Positions 11,839 to 21,760 of a stretch of DNA of 64,000 nt are shown piece after piece. Position 1 is the stretch's first letter. The number at the start of each line of letters is the position of its first letter. The position numbers and the translations under genes are program-made. Source of the DNA: Papio anubis (taxonomy: Eukaryota > Chordata > Mammalia > Primates > Cercopithecidae); assembly GCF_008728515.1 (NCBI RefSeq), contig NC_044996.1, positions 102,431,287 through 102,495,286 of the forward strand, read 5' to 3'. Below the pieces are notes generated by a model that made no database searches, was not told the DNA's origin, and worked only from the letters and a program-made list of their open reading frames with translations.

Positions 11839-12242
11839 TGTATTAGGCTGCTCTTGCATTGCTATAAAGAAATACCTGCCATAACAAAGTACCCGTAGAC
11901 TGAGTAGCTAAAACAACAGAAATTTATTTTCTCACTGTTCTGGAAGATGGAAGTCTGATATCTAGGTGCCAGCAGGTTTGGTTTCTCCTGAGGCTTCTCT
12001 CCTTGGTTTGTAGGTGGCCACCTTCTTGCTGTGTCCTCACATGACCTTTTCTCTGTGCACCAAATTCTAATGTCTCACTCGTCATATAAAAGCACCAGTC
12101 AGATTGGAACAGGGCTCACCTGTATTACCATAATTGTCTTTTTAAAGGTCTGATTTCCAAATATGGTCCCATTCTGAGGTACAGTGGGGGGTTGGGACTT
12201 CAACATATAAATTTTGTGGAGACACAATTTGGTCCATAACAG
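11839..12242 (-). mobile_element. MLT1A-like LTR (ERVL-MaLR), antisense
   Basis: It starts 'tgtattaggctgctcttgca' and includes 'aaaacaacagaaatttattt', 'tgctgtgtcctcacatgacc', 'ggtctgatttccaaatatgg' and the end 'acacaatttggtccataaca'. This is the complement of an MLT1A consensus. It interrupts the L1M at 11838/12243. It is a solo LTR. Confidence 0.85.
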
Positions 12243-12842
12243 GTATATATATCCAAGAGAATTTAAAATATACGTGCAGCCTGATTTTACCTCCACAATT
12301 AAAGTTGAAGAAATTCTGAAGTTAAAAAATAAAACACATACTCATACAAAATCTTGTACAAGGCAGTTCGTAGCAGCACTCTATACAGAAGCCAGAAAGG
12401 AGAAACAACTCAAATATGTTGTCAACTGATGAATAAATAAACAAAATGTGGTATATGTCCACACAATTGAATATTATTTGGTCATAAAAAATGAAATACT
12501 GAAACATGCTCCAGCATCAATGAACCTTAGAAACATCATGCTAAATTAAAGAAACCAGACACAAAAGGCCACATATAGTATAGCATTTATATTAAATATC
12601 CAGAACAGGCAAAATTGAGATAGAAGGCAAATCAATAGTCATCAGGGGATAGGGGGAGTGTGGAATTGGGAGGCACAGGGTTTCTCTTAGTGATGATGTA
12701 AATGTTTTGTAATTAGATACTGGTTATGTTTGTACAGCATTATGAATATGCCAAAAATCAGTGAACTGTACAATTTAAAATTGTTGAAATAGTAAATTTT
12801 ATATTATGTGAATTTTAGCTCAAAAAAGTAAAATTAACATAA

Positions 12843-13166
12843 CTTACCACAATTGATGAAATACTACAAATATTCCAGTAAAAATGTAATAATCTCTTTA
12901 TTCTATTTTCATGCTCCCCCATTAGCCTAGGAACCAATGTACACAGCCTGATGTGAGTCCATTCACACTTTTTTACTCTGCCCACTCAAATATAAGAATG
13001 TATGAGCATACATGTGCACACACATACATTTTTTATTATTTTATTTGCTTTAACACTAGTGGAATCATACCATATGCTTTATATTACAGCTTACAGACAT
13101 CCTTCAGGTCAATACACAGGGCTCTATCTCATTCTTTTTTAACAGCTGTATAAAAGTCCATAATTG
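12843..13166 (-). mobile_element. Weak antisense old L1 match
   Basis: 'ggaatcataccatatgcttt' and 'cttttttaacagctgtataa' resemble the antisense 3' ORF2 of old L1s (ggaatcata ... ctttttaaggctgaataat). The rest of the interval has no feature I can support. Confidence 0.35.
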
Positions 13167-13167
13167 T

Positions 13168-13450
13168 GTACTAGTGAGGGTTCTCCAGAGATACAGAACC
13201 AATAGGATGTATATAGAGAGAGATAAAGAGATTTATTTTAAGGAATTGCCTCATGTCGTTATGTAATCTGACAAGTCTCAAGATTTCCAGTCATCAAGCT
13301 GGAGACCCAGGAGAGCTAATAGTGTAGTTCCAGTTTGAATGTGAAAGCCCGAGAATCAGGAGGGCTGATGGTGTAGTTCCTAGTCTGAATGATGAGGGAA
13401 GGCTCAAGACCCAGGAAGAGTCAATGTTTAAGTCTAAAGGCATTTGCATT
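13168..13450 (-). mobile_element. MLT2-like ERVL LTR fragment, antisense
   Basis: 'agtgagggttctccagagat' then 'acagaaccaataggatgtat', 'gagatttattttaaggaatt', 'caagctggagacccaggaga' matches the antisense start of an MLT2 LTR. The other end is missing. Confidence 0.72.
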
Positions 13451-13539
13451 TAAAGCTTTAAATCATGGTTGTTTTGGCATCGTGAAATTATGTTTAATTT
13501 TTATTTGAATTTGCATCTTCTAGGTTGCATTTACAGTGT

Positions 13540-14440
13540 CTTTTATCATGCTTTTTCCTTTTGGTTTTTGTTTCATAATGCTTTCAAATATTCCTGATTT
13601 TTTTCATTATGGCTTCAAAATTCCTTTCTTCTTTAGGATGATAATTCTCACCCTCACTATAGAGATTATGCAAATATTCTTCCAGTTTTCATATTTGTAT
13701 TTTTAAAATTTAAATTCTGAATTCATCTGGCATTAATTTTTATATGTGGCATAAGATAAGGATCTAGCCTTTTTCCTCCAGATGGAAAGTCAGCTATGCA
13801 AACACTTCTGCTAAAATAAGCCCTCCATTTTCCACTAAGTTAGAATAAAACCATTGATGAATATAAAGTCTTCACATTCATTTGGGTCCATTTCTGTACT
13901 TTTTATTGTATTTCACTAATCTGTTTATTTTTGGGTCAATACTATTTTGAGTATACAATTTTATAGATATTTGGCAAGGCAAGTTCCTCTTGCCACTCTT
14001 TTTATTTTTGATGATGTGCTTGACCAATCTTTGGCTATTATTCATGCATATAACTTGTAAAACCATTTCTTTTTTTGAGATGGAGTTTTGCTCTTGTTGC
14101 CCAGACTGGAGTGCAGTGGTGCGATCTCTTCTCACTGCAACCTTCTCCTCCCGAGTTCAAGTGATTCTCCTGCCTTAGCCTCCCGAGTAGCTGAGATTGC
14201 AGGCATCCACCATCACGCCTGGCTAATTTTCTGTGCTTTAGTAGAGATGGGGTTTCACCATGTTGGCCAGGCTGGTCTCGAACTCCTGACCTCAGGGGAT
14301 CCACCTGCCTCAGCCTCCCAAAGTTCTGGGATTACAAGCATGAGCCACCACACCCGGCCTGTAAAACAATTTTTTATGCAACTCACATAACAGAAATGTT
14401 AATTAGAACTTCAATAATGTTCTTCATTATTTAGAGGATT
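13540..14440 (-). mobile_element. Old L1M ORF2 fragment, antisense, split by an Alu
   Basis: 'catctggcattaatttttat', 'gataaggatctagccttttt', 'gggtccatttctgtactttt' and 'atttttgggtcaatacta' follow the antisense order of L1M ORF2. It continues briefly after the Alu at 14070-14359. Confidence 0.65.
14070..14359 (-). mobile_element. AluS-like SINE, full length, antisense
   Basis: The complement of a complete Alu ('gagatggagttttgctcttg' through 'gagccaccacacccggcc'). A target duplication of 'gtaaaaccattt' type flanks it (gtaaaacaattt on the right). Confidence 0.92.
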
Positions 14441-14468
14441 ATTTACATTTTTATATAAAATGAAATTC

Positions 14469-14585
14469 AGGTGTGGTGGCATGTGCCTGTAGTCCTAGCT
14501 ACTCAGGAGGCTGAGGTGAAAGGATCACTTGAGCCCAGGAGTTTGAGTCCAGCCTGGGAAATAAAAAGAGACCCCATTGCTAAAA
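14469..14585 (+). mobile_element. Partial Alu arm
   Basis: 'caggtgtggtggcatgtgcc', 'ctactcaggaggctgaggtg' and 'ttgagtccagcctgggaaat' match a single Alu arm of about 120 bases, probably a 5'-truncated or monomeric old copy. Confidence 0.7.
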
Positions 14586-14874
14586 CATATAATTAAAAGA
14601 AAGATTACAAAAAAAAAGATACTCCTATCACCCTTGTCACTCAGGAATTACGAAAGATTCAGGGGCTCCGTGTCAGGAACTGGACACAAAGGCCAAAATA
14701 TATATATTTTTTATTACATATCCTGGAAAATCAAGAAGTAAATTTAGATATATAATTACAATGGTCAAGTAAGTATAATTTCTTTCACCTTGTTTTCATT
14801 CATTCATTCAACAAAAATCTATTAATTAGAACTGTCTGTAAGATTACATATAATAGAAAGCTTTCAGACACATA

Positions 14875-15875
14875 ATTATTATTTTTATTATATTTTAAAT
14901 TATAGGGTACATGTGCACAACGTGCAGGTTACATATGTATACATGTGCCATGTTGGTGTGCTGCACCCATTAATTCGTCATTTACATTAGGTATATCTCC
15001 TAATGCTATCCCTCCCCTCTCCCCCGACCCCATGACAGGCCCCAGTGTGTGGTGTTCCCCTTCCTGTGTCCAAGTGTTCTCATTGTTCAATTCCCACCTA
15101 TGAGTGAGAACATGCGGTGTTTGGTTTTTTGTCCTTGTGATAGTTTGCTCAGAATGATGGTTTTCAGCTTCGTCCATGTCCCTGCAAAGGACATGAACTC
15201 ATCCTTTTTTATGGCTGCATAGTATTCCATGGTATATATATGTGCCACATTTTCTTAATCAAGTCTATCATTGATGGACAGTTGGGTTTGTTCTAAGTCT
15301 TTGTTATTGTGAATAGTGCCGCAATAAACATACGTGTGCATGTGCCTTTATAGCAGCATGATTTATAATCCTTTGGGTGAATACCCAGTAATGGGATGGC
15401 TGGATCAAATGCTATGTCTGGTTCTAAATCCTTGAGGAATCGCCACACTGTCTTCCACAGTGGCTGAACTAGTTTACAGTCCCATCAACAGTGTAAAAGT
15501 GTTCCTATTTCTCCACATCCTCTCCAGTACCTGTTGTTTCCTGACTTTTTAATGATCGCCATTCTAAGTGGTGTGAGATGGTATCTCATTGTGGTTTTGA
15601 TTTGCATTTCTCTGATGGCCAGTGATGATGAACATTTTTTCATGTGTCTGTTGGCTGCATAAATGTCTTCTTTTGAGAAGTGTCTGTTCATATCCTTTGC
15701 CCACTTTTTGATGGGGTTGTTTGATTTTTTCTTGTAAATTTGTTTAAGTTCTTTGTAGATTCTGGATATTAGCCCTTTGTTAGATGGGTAGATTGTAAAA
15801 ATTTTCTCCTACTCTGTAGGTTGCCTGTTCACTCTGATGGTAGTTTCTTTTGCCGTGCAGAAGCTCTTAATTATT
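14875..15875 (-). mobile_element. 5'-truncated L1PA 3' end, antisense
   Basis: The left end is the complement of an A/T-rich tail and 3' UTR ('gggtacatgtgcacaacgtg', 'aggccccagtgtgtggtgtt'). Then follow 'cctatgagtgagaacatgcg', 'tggctgcatagtattccatg' and 'tttgcccactttttgatggg', ending inside ORF2 ('gccgtgcagaagctcttaat'). Similarity to the primate L1PA consensus is high. The motif taattatta at both edges suggests a target duplication. Stops are present, so it is dead. Confidence 0.88.
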
Positions 15876-16084
15876 AAATACCATTTTCTGTGTGCCTCAC
15901 AGAAAATTGAAGTTAGGAAAAAAATTAAAATATTTAATATATTGTGTAAACACAGTAATTTATAAAACAAATCAGATTTACTGGTGTTCAAAACCTCAGT
16001 TTGGTAAGTTTTCTCGTGAATTATTTTCCGAAATGTTTATAAGAAATTCTTAGGAGCCCTAAGTCTCCTTTATATTATTTGCAA

Positions 16085-16550
16085 AATATAAATGTTCAAA
16101 TTTGTGTACAAAGATGTTCTCTGTAACATGGTTTGACTAGTGAAATTGTTAAAACAATCTAAATGTCATTAAAAATATATTATTACATATCCAGACTTTG
16201 TAATTTTTTTGTAGGCATTAAAAGAATAATGTATAGCTATATATTATGACATGGAACACTTCCAGTATATACTAGTTAAGTAAAAAAAAAGCACATGGCA
16301 GAGAAAATATGCACAGTATATTCCTATGATGTAAAATTTTTGCAGACACATGTGTATATAATACATACAATTTATATACGCATATAAAAAGGCCTGGAAA
16401 TATGTATAATAAATGTTAACAGTAGTTACCATTGGGAGTGGGAGATGGGGGAAATGGGATGTAAGGGAATTTCACTTTCATTTTTACATGTTTGCATTGC
16501 TTTAATTTTTTTCAATGCACTTGTTAAAATAAAAAGCAACTTTAAAGTAA
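16085..16550 (+). mobile_element. Old L1ME-like 3' end
   Basis: 'aaatgtcattaaaaatatat', 'ggcattaaaagaataatgta', 'cagtagttaccattgggagt' and 'ttcactttcatttttacatg' follow the 3' terminal pattern of L1ME elements. It ends near 'gttaaaataaaaagcaac'. Confidence 0.6.
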
Positions 16551-17452
16551 ATAAAGTGAATACAGTGTGTGTCTTCGCTTTAAATGTTGTTTTACATTCT
16601 GTAAAATAATTTTTAAAGGTGTCTTTAATACAGTTTCTATAGCTTTCTAGTTAGATGTATTATTAGGCAATTTCCGTATTAAATGGTTATTGCCAATGTA
16701 GATAAGAGGAATTGATTATTATATATTTATAAGTATATACAGGGTTTTACCAATTATTTAAAATTAATTTTAGCAGTCTGAAAGTCTCTTGGGATGTCTA
16801 GATATAGAGACTAGGCAACTCTATGTAGTTGTTGTTTTGGTAGTTTCACTATTTTAATCACAGATTTTGTAATTTTTAAGTGTTTTACCATAGTTTTTAT
16901 GGTAAAATATTTTTACCATACAACTGTTAAAATCAGAAACAAAAACTATTTCATAGAAAAGCTAGTCTTAAAGTTGATTTTAACTAAAAATAATTTTTTT
17001 TTCAGAAAAAATAAATTGAACATGAGTTGAACTTCAAAATCAATAGGAACCATCATGATTAATATGACTTATTGATTATGCTTACATCATTTAGAGTCAG
17101 TTTTTCAGATTTTCAGTAATTGTGTCTTTGGTCAAATAAAAAGGAAATAAAAGGGGAAAAAAGAGAAACAATGATCACACAAACTATTTGATGCAATCTG
17201 GATCGTATGAAGTAGATACAGCCTCACCTGTAGAAGAACATTCTAAGTTTCAGACTCTTCAGTCTGCTCCCTCATTATTAGCAGCATCCATTTATTCATA
17301 TGACAGTAGATATAGAGTTAGAAGTCCAAATTATTACTATCAAATAGAACAAATAGAAGTTCATTTGAGGAGTGCAAAAGAAATTTAGATGTATTCTATC
17401 TCTTAGGCTGAACAGTTGATATAAACAAGTCAATTTCCATACTCCCATCATT
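16551..17452. other. No gene seen; unique AT-rich sequence
   Basis: No repeat, exon or RNA gene is recognised. The interval includes the motif ttttaccata written several times near 16880-16920, which is too short to interpret. Confidence 0.5.
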
Positions 17453-17470
17453 TAAAATCATAGGTTATAT

Positions 17471-17742
17471 GGCCGGGCGCGGTGGCTCATGCCTGTAATC
17501 CCAGCACTTTGGGAGGCCGAGGCGGGGGGATCACAAGGTCAGGAGATCGAGACCACGGTGAAACCCCGTCTCTACTAAAAATACAAAAAAATTAGCCAGA
17601 GGTGTGGGGTGCCTGGTCCCAGCTACTTGGGAGGCTGAGGCAGGAGAATGGCAGGAGCCTGGGAGGTGGGCTGCAGTGAGCCGAGATCACGCCACTACAC
17701 TCTAGCCAGGGGACAGAGCAAGACTCCCGTGCCCAAAAAAAA
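17471..17742 (+). mobile_element. AluY with a 12-bp left-arm deletion (Yd-like)
   Basis: It starts 'ggccgggcgcggtggctcat' and ends in a run of A. The left arm reads 'gagatcgagaccacggtgaa', lacking the 12 bases that normally follow 'gagacc', a deletion known from AluYd-type lineages. A long target duplication, 'aaaatcataggttat', flanks it (before 17471 and at 17743-17757). Some further single-base losses may be sequencing noise. Confidence 0.93.
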
Positions 17743-17757
17743 AAAATCATAGGTTAT

Positions 17758-17783
17758 GATTATCATCATCATCATCATCATCT
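17758..17783. repeat. (ATC)n microsatellite
   Basis: Tandem atc units follow directly after the AluYd target duplication. Confidence 0.9.
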
Positions 17784-17830
17784 ATGTTTCTAGCAGTTAG
17801 AGGATGCCACAACATAATTAAAAAGAAAGG

Positions 17831-18128
17831 GGGCGAGTAGCGGTGGCTCAAACCTGTAATCCCAGCACTTGGGAGGCCGAGGCGGAGGATCGCGAGGAGT
17901 CAGGAGGTCAGAGACCATCCTGGCTAACACAGTGAAACCCGTCTCTAAAATACAAAAAATAGCCAGGCCCCGAGGTGGCTGAGCCTGTGGTCCCAGCTTC
18001 TCGGGAGGCTGAGAGGCAGGAGAATGGGGCGCCAACCCGGAATGAGCTTGCAGTGAGCTGAGATCCGGCCACTGCACTCAACCTGGGCTGACAAGGCAGA
18101 CTCTGTCTCAAAAAAAAAAAAAAAAAAA
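17831..18128 (+). mobile_element. AluY of Old World monkey type
   Basis: A complete Alu with 'gatcgcgaggagtcagg'-type left arm and right-arm sequence 'gagctgagatccggccactg'. The latter is the state I associate with cercopithecid AluY, where apes have gagccgagatcgcgcc. The copy has many one-base gains and losses for so young a family ('cagcacttgggagg', 'gtgaaacccgtctc'), which suggests base-calling errors rather than age. Confidence 0.9.
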
Positions 18129-18154
18129 GAAGGAAAGAAGTATTCAGTTTTCTT

Positions 18155-18461
18155 TGTTTTTTGAGACACTTTCCCGCTCTGACATCCAGGCTGAAGTGCA
18201 GTGGCTCAATCATAGCTCACTGCAGCCTCCAACTCCCGGGCTTAAGTGATCTTCCCTCCACAGCTTTCAGAGTAGCTAGGATTAAAGGTTGGCACCACCA
18301 TGCCTGGCTATTTTCTTTTAATTGATTTTATTTTATTTTTTCATAGAGACGAGGTCTTGCTATGTTGTTCAGGTTGGTCTTCAACTCCTACACTCAAGCT
18401 AACCTTCCACGTCGGCCTCCCAAAGTTCTGGAATTACAGGTGTGAACTATCACACCCAGCC
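18155..18461 (-). mobile_element. AluJ SINE, antisense
   Basis: The complement of a full-length, strongly diverged Alu with 'catagctcactgcagcctcc' and 'ttgctatgttgttcaggttg' typical of AluJ. The target duplication agtattcagttt lies on both sides (about 18139 and 18462). Confidence 0.9.
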
Positions 18462-18473
18462 AGTATTCAGTTT

Positions 18474-18783
18474 CCATTCGAGAATATTATGGAGAAAAAC
18501 CCCTTTGTAGCTTTGTGTTTGGTGGATTTTCTTTTAATATGTCGAACTAAATAATTCTGGGTAAACTGACCATATAAGTCTGAAAAAGGCTATCCATTAA
18601 AAGAATAAGAATATCTCACTTATAAGCTAATGCTGACCACATTTTCATGAGTTAAAAACATCTGAAACAACAATTCTTAATATACACAATGATAGCTCCT
18701 TCACGCGTTTCCTACCCTATATCCGGAAGATAGTCACAAACAATACTTTTTAAAATGCCTTCTACAACAATGAATTTGTACTT
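18474..18783. other. No gene seen
   Basis: Intergenic sequence between two Alus, with no feature I can name. Confidence 0.5.
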
Positions 18784-18801
18784 CAAAAGTTACATAACTC
18801 A

Positions 18802-19024
18802 TCCTGGCCAACATAGTGAAACACCGTCTCTACTAAAAATACAAAAATAAGCTGGGCATGGTGGTGCGTGCCTGTAGTCTCAGCTACTCAGGAGGCTGAG
18901 GCAGGAGAATTCCTTGAACCCGGGAGGTGGAGGTTGCAGTGAGCCGAGATCACGCCACTGTACTCCAACCTGGCGACAGAGCAAGACTCTGTCTCAAAAA
19001 ACAAACAAACAAACAAACAAAAAA
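18802..19024 (+). mobile_element. 5'-truncated AluS with 18-bp target duplication
   Basis: It starts inside the left arm at 'tcctggccaacatagtgaaa' and ends in a caaa-type tail. The 18-base target duplication 'caaaagttacataactca' is perfect at 18784-18801 and 19025-19042, which shows the 5' truncation occurred at insertion. Confidence 0.93.
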
Positions 19025-19042
19025 CAAAAGTTACATAACTCA

Positions 19043-19770
19043 AAGAGTAGGTCTATTGCAGCCTTATTTTATTCTGTCATGCTTGATTGTGACAAGCCCC
19101 TCAAGAATGCATCCACATGCTAATAGCCAAAAAATATTCATTAATCATTTGTGTCTACCTGCAAGGAAAATAATATCAAAACCATTGGCAACAATAGATA
19201 ACAGGCACCACAGGCTAGCCAGGACCCAGATCCTGCTTGGGTCTTGGTCCTGCTTGTCCATGGAAATTGCTAGATACATGAGTCCTTATGAAATATACCA
19301 TGATAGTTTCTAAGGATCATCATGACAATAGTCTACACCTTAGGCAGACAAAGTATTAATGATGGGACAATTATCTTTCTCAGCTATTACATAGTTTTTG
19401 CCAGCTGCACATTCTGGTCTCTGCTGCCATCAGATACATGGCTTCTCTGATTTGAAACTGAAATTGTCTTTACTCCCAAAGCACCCTGAACTAATCTCAG
19501 TATACCATTCCTAGTAATTCCAAACATACTTGAGACCCTTCAAAACAGCCGCAATTAATTTTAAGAACGCTAGATCTTAAAATTTTAATACCTTATAACA
19601 ATTAAAGATATGGTAATTGCCTAGAAAGTTAAGTGTAACCTAGCAGAAAAATCTCCAAGCAAGCCCACTATAACTTTACATACAAATAATTGAAAAATGA
19701 GTTAGAGATGTCCAAGAAGAGATCAAGGCAGGATTTTACAGGGTGGCACAATCTTGGTGGAATCCTATAG
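19043..19770. other. No gene seen
   Basis: Unique sequence up to the U2 fragment, with no recognisable repeat or exon. Confidence 0.5.
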
Positions 19771-19782
19771 ATTGGACACTGT

Positions 19783-19818
19783 ATCACTTCTCGGCCTTTT
19801 GGCTAAGATCAAGTGTAG
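19783..19818 (+). pseudogene. RNU2: U2 snRNA 5' fragment (36 nt), 3'-truncated retropseudogene
   Basis: The 36 bases starting 'atcacttctcggccttttgg' and ending aagtgtag match the first 36 nucleotides of U2 snRNA with one change (G to A at position 4). U2 normally pairs with the intron branch site through GUAGUA at about nucleotides 33-38, and the match stops inside that element. The flanks attggacactgt (19771-19782) and actggatactgt (19819-19830) agree at 10 of 12 positions and look like a target duplication. There is no poly(A) tail, no snRNA promoter and no Sm site, so it cannot function. A chance match of this length is very unlikely. Confidence 0.88.
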
Positions 19819-19830
19819 ACTGGATACTGT

Positions 19831-21009
19831 TACTCATATTTGCAGATCTGGCAAATTAATTTGTCAGTCTGCTTTGTGCTAATTAAGGTATCAGAGACAA
19901 ACTACATCTAACCAAACTTATAAGAGACAGATGTATAAACTGCATTCAAATAAATGTATTGCTAAAGAGTTTCTCATAAACTAAAGTGACTACACAATTT
20001 ATTGTCCAAACTGCCACGGTTAAGATTGAAAATGGGGAACTATTAATAATTAAGCTGGAACAAGAGTTACAAACTATGCCTGTCCAGGACAAATCAGGAT
20101 ATATGGTCGCTCCACCCATGATGCAAATACTCATCTCCAGGTCCAGTGCATCTCCCATCTACTGTGTATTGAGGTCTCCAAGAATTCAAAATAGTAATTT
20201 TAAATTTACATGGTCAGCATAAACTTAGACAAAGGAGATAGACAGTTCTGGCAATCGATACATCTATCTAGTAGGGTAGGCAGGCACAGTGCATCAGAAT
20301 CTATTTGTTGATGTGCATCAGAATCTACTTGTTGACTGTAACATAAGGATGCCACTCAGGCCCAGTGTGTCATCCTCTTCGGACAGAATTTTTTACTCCT
20401 CCTTTCTAGGTCCAGCTTTCCTCTATTTATTCAGATTGGATACAATTCAATTGATCAGATTTCAAAAATTTAGGTTACAAAAACCATTTCAGTCTTGTCT
20501 CCCTGAAGAGGTATCCTCATCACTTGAACTCAGGAATTTTCCACATCTTGTCACCTACATCCACCTCAACCATATCTTAGTTTATAGCTACAGATGTTTA
20601 TTTTTGTCTGTTAACTGTTAAAAATAAAATAACCTTTTGAAAATGAAACAAGGGAGAAGAAAATCTGAAGTTTTTATACTTCATCTTTATGTACTGATAA
20701 CAATCTTGCTCTGCACTGATTTATACAAGATAATATTAAAGCTATGTGTAATTTATAGCTAAAATAAAATATATTATTAAAGGAGATCAAAGGGTTTGTG
20801 GGACAATTCAGAATAGAGCAATTACCACTGAATTTATTTCAAGCTTGGTTAATGATAAGTAAAGAAGATGTATAACAACTGGTTAAACAACTAAACCTAC
20901 AATTGGAGGAAGTAAAGCTTTGGCATCAGTGAGATGTAGATGAGAATGACGAGCTTAATCAGAACTTAGTTTTGATACCAACAGCAAGCAACCTGCAAGC
21001 ATGTGCTTA
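19831..21009. other. No gene seen; possible unnamed old repeat at about 19975-20125
   Basis: The stretch 'acacaatttattgtccaaac' to 'atcaggatatatggtcgctc' resembles a recurrent mammalian repeat (complement: gaccatat ... cctggacag ... ggacaataaatt), probably DNA-transposon derived, that I cannot name. The rest shows no gene. A long open frame at 20289-20621 has no recognisable domain, and I regard it as chance. Confidence 0.45.
20289..20336. repeat. 24-bp tandem duplication
   Basis: gtgcatcagaatcta(t/c)ttgttga(t/c) occurs twice back to back (20289-20312, 20313-20336) with two transitions between the units. Confidence 0.95.
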
Positions 21010-21428
21010 TACAAGGTGTCTTCAATATATCCATGAAAAATGCTTATTATAAAAAAAACTATGCACAGATCTCAAAAATTTTTTGCACCAAAATAGCTTA
21101 TACCAATTTCTTATAACATGTCAGAACAGAATCTAGTTGGAGGCACTAAGAATAGACATCAGTTTGAAAAAAAGCCCGTACCAGAGAAGCATGAATTCTG
21201 ATAAAATTGAAGCAAAAACAAACATCAAATGTATGGTGAAGTTTGGGTAGAGGAATAGTGAAATCATTGATGCTTTACAAAAAGTTTATGGGGATAATGC
21301 CCCAAATAAATAAGTTTCTAAATGGATAATTCATTTTAACAAAGGACGAGATGATGTGGGAGATGAAGCCTGCAGCAGCAAACCATCCACAACAATTTTT
21401 GAGGAAAAAAATTAATCTTGTGCATGCT

Positions 21429-21760
21429 TGATATGGTTTGGCTGTGTCCTCACACAAATCTCTCATCTTGAATTGTAATTCCCACAACTGAATCTTGCAG
21501 GCAGGTATTTCCTGTGCTGTTCTCGTGATAGTGAATAAGTCTCATGAGATGTAATGGTTTTCAAAACGGGAGTTTCCCTGCAAAAGCTCTTTTTGCCTGC
21601 TGCCATCCATGTAAGATATGACTTACTCCTCCTTGCCTTCCGCCATGATTGTGAGGCCTCCCTAGCCATGTGGAAACGTAAGTCCAATAAACTTCCTTCT
21701 TTTATAAATTGCCCAGTCTCAGGTATGTCTTTATCAGTAGCATGAAAACAGATTAATACA
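21429..21760 (+). repeat. MST 5' LTR
   Basis: It starts 'tgatatggtttggctgtgtc' and ends 'aaacagattaataca'. Compared with the 3' LTR it lacks roughly 40 bases of U3 near 21490-21520. An AATAAA signal lies at about 21686. Confidence 0.93.

Larger units (their letters stand above)
8165..12835 (+). mobile_element. Long L1M element (5' region, ORF2 and 3' end), split by two LTRs
   Basis: The left part (8165-9280) matches the 5' region of L1M elements ('actggcaaaaacagtcagaa', 'ctttttcaggac'). ORF2-like sequence starts near 9290 ('agttggttctttgaagagat', 'gataacctagatatattgga'). It resumes after the LTR at 10113 ('ctaccaaaacagactcaaga', 'ctacagaccaatatccctta', 'tcaatagatgcagagaaaac'), and again after the MLT1A at 12243 ('caactgatgaataaataaac', 'ccacatatagtatagca'). 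Much of ORF1 and the start of ORF2 are missing. Frameshifts and stops throughout make it inert. Treating it as one element relies on the pieces being in order and in the same orientation. Confidence 0.75.

Noticed and set aside
18927..19313. 128-codon open frame on the plus strand
   Set aside because: The first third is Alu and the rest is unique sequence with no domain. Alu-derived exonisation is possible in principle but there is no splice evidence.
20289..20621. 110-codon open frame on the plus strand
   Set aside because: No domain, no recognisable homologue, no splice or promoter context. It starts in a 24-bp tandem duplication. Length is within chance for AT-poor patches.
20880..21428. 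Possible functional mariner transposase gene
   Set aside because: The coding sequence has stops, frameshifts and two large insertions. It is a fossil.
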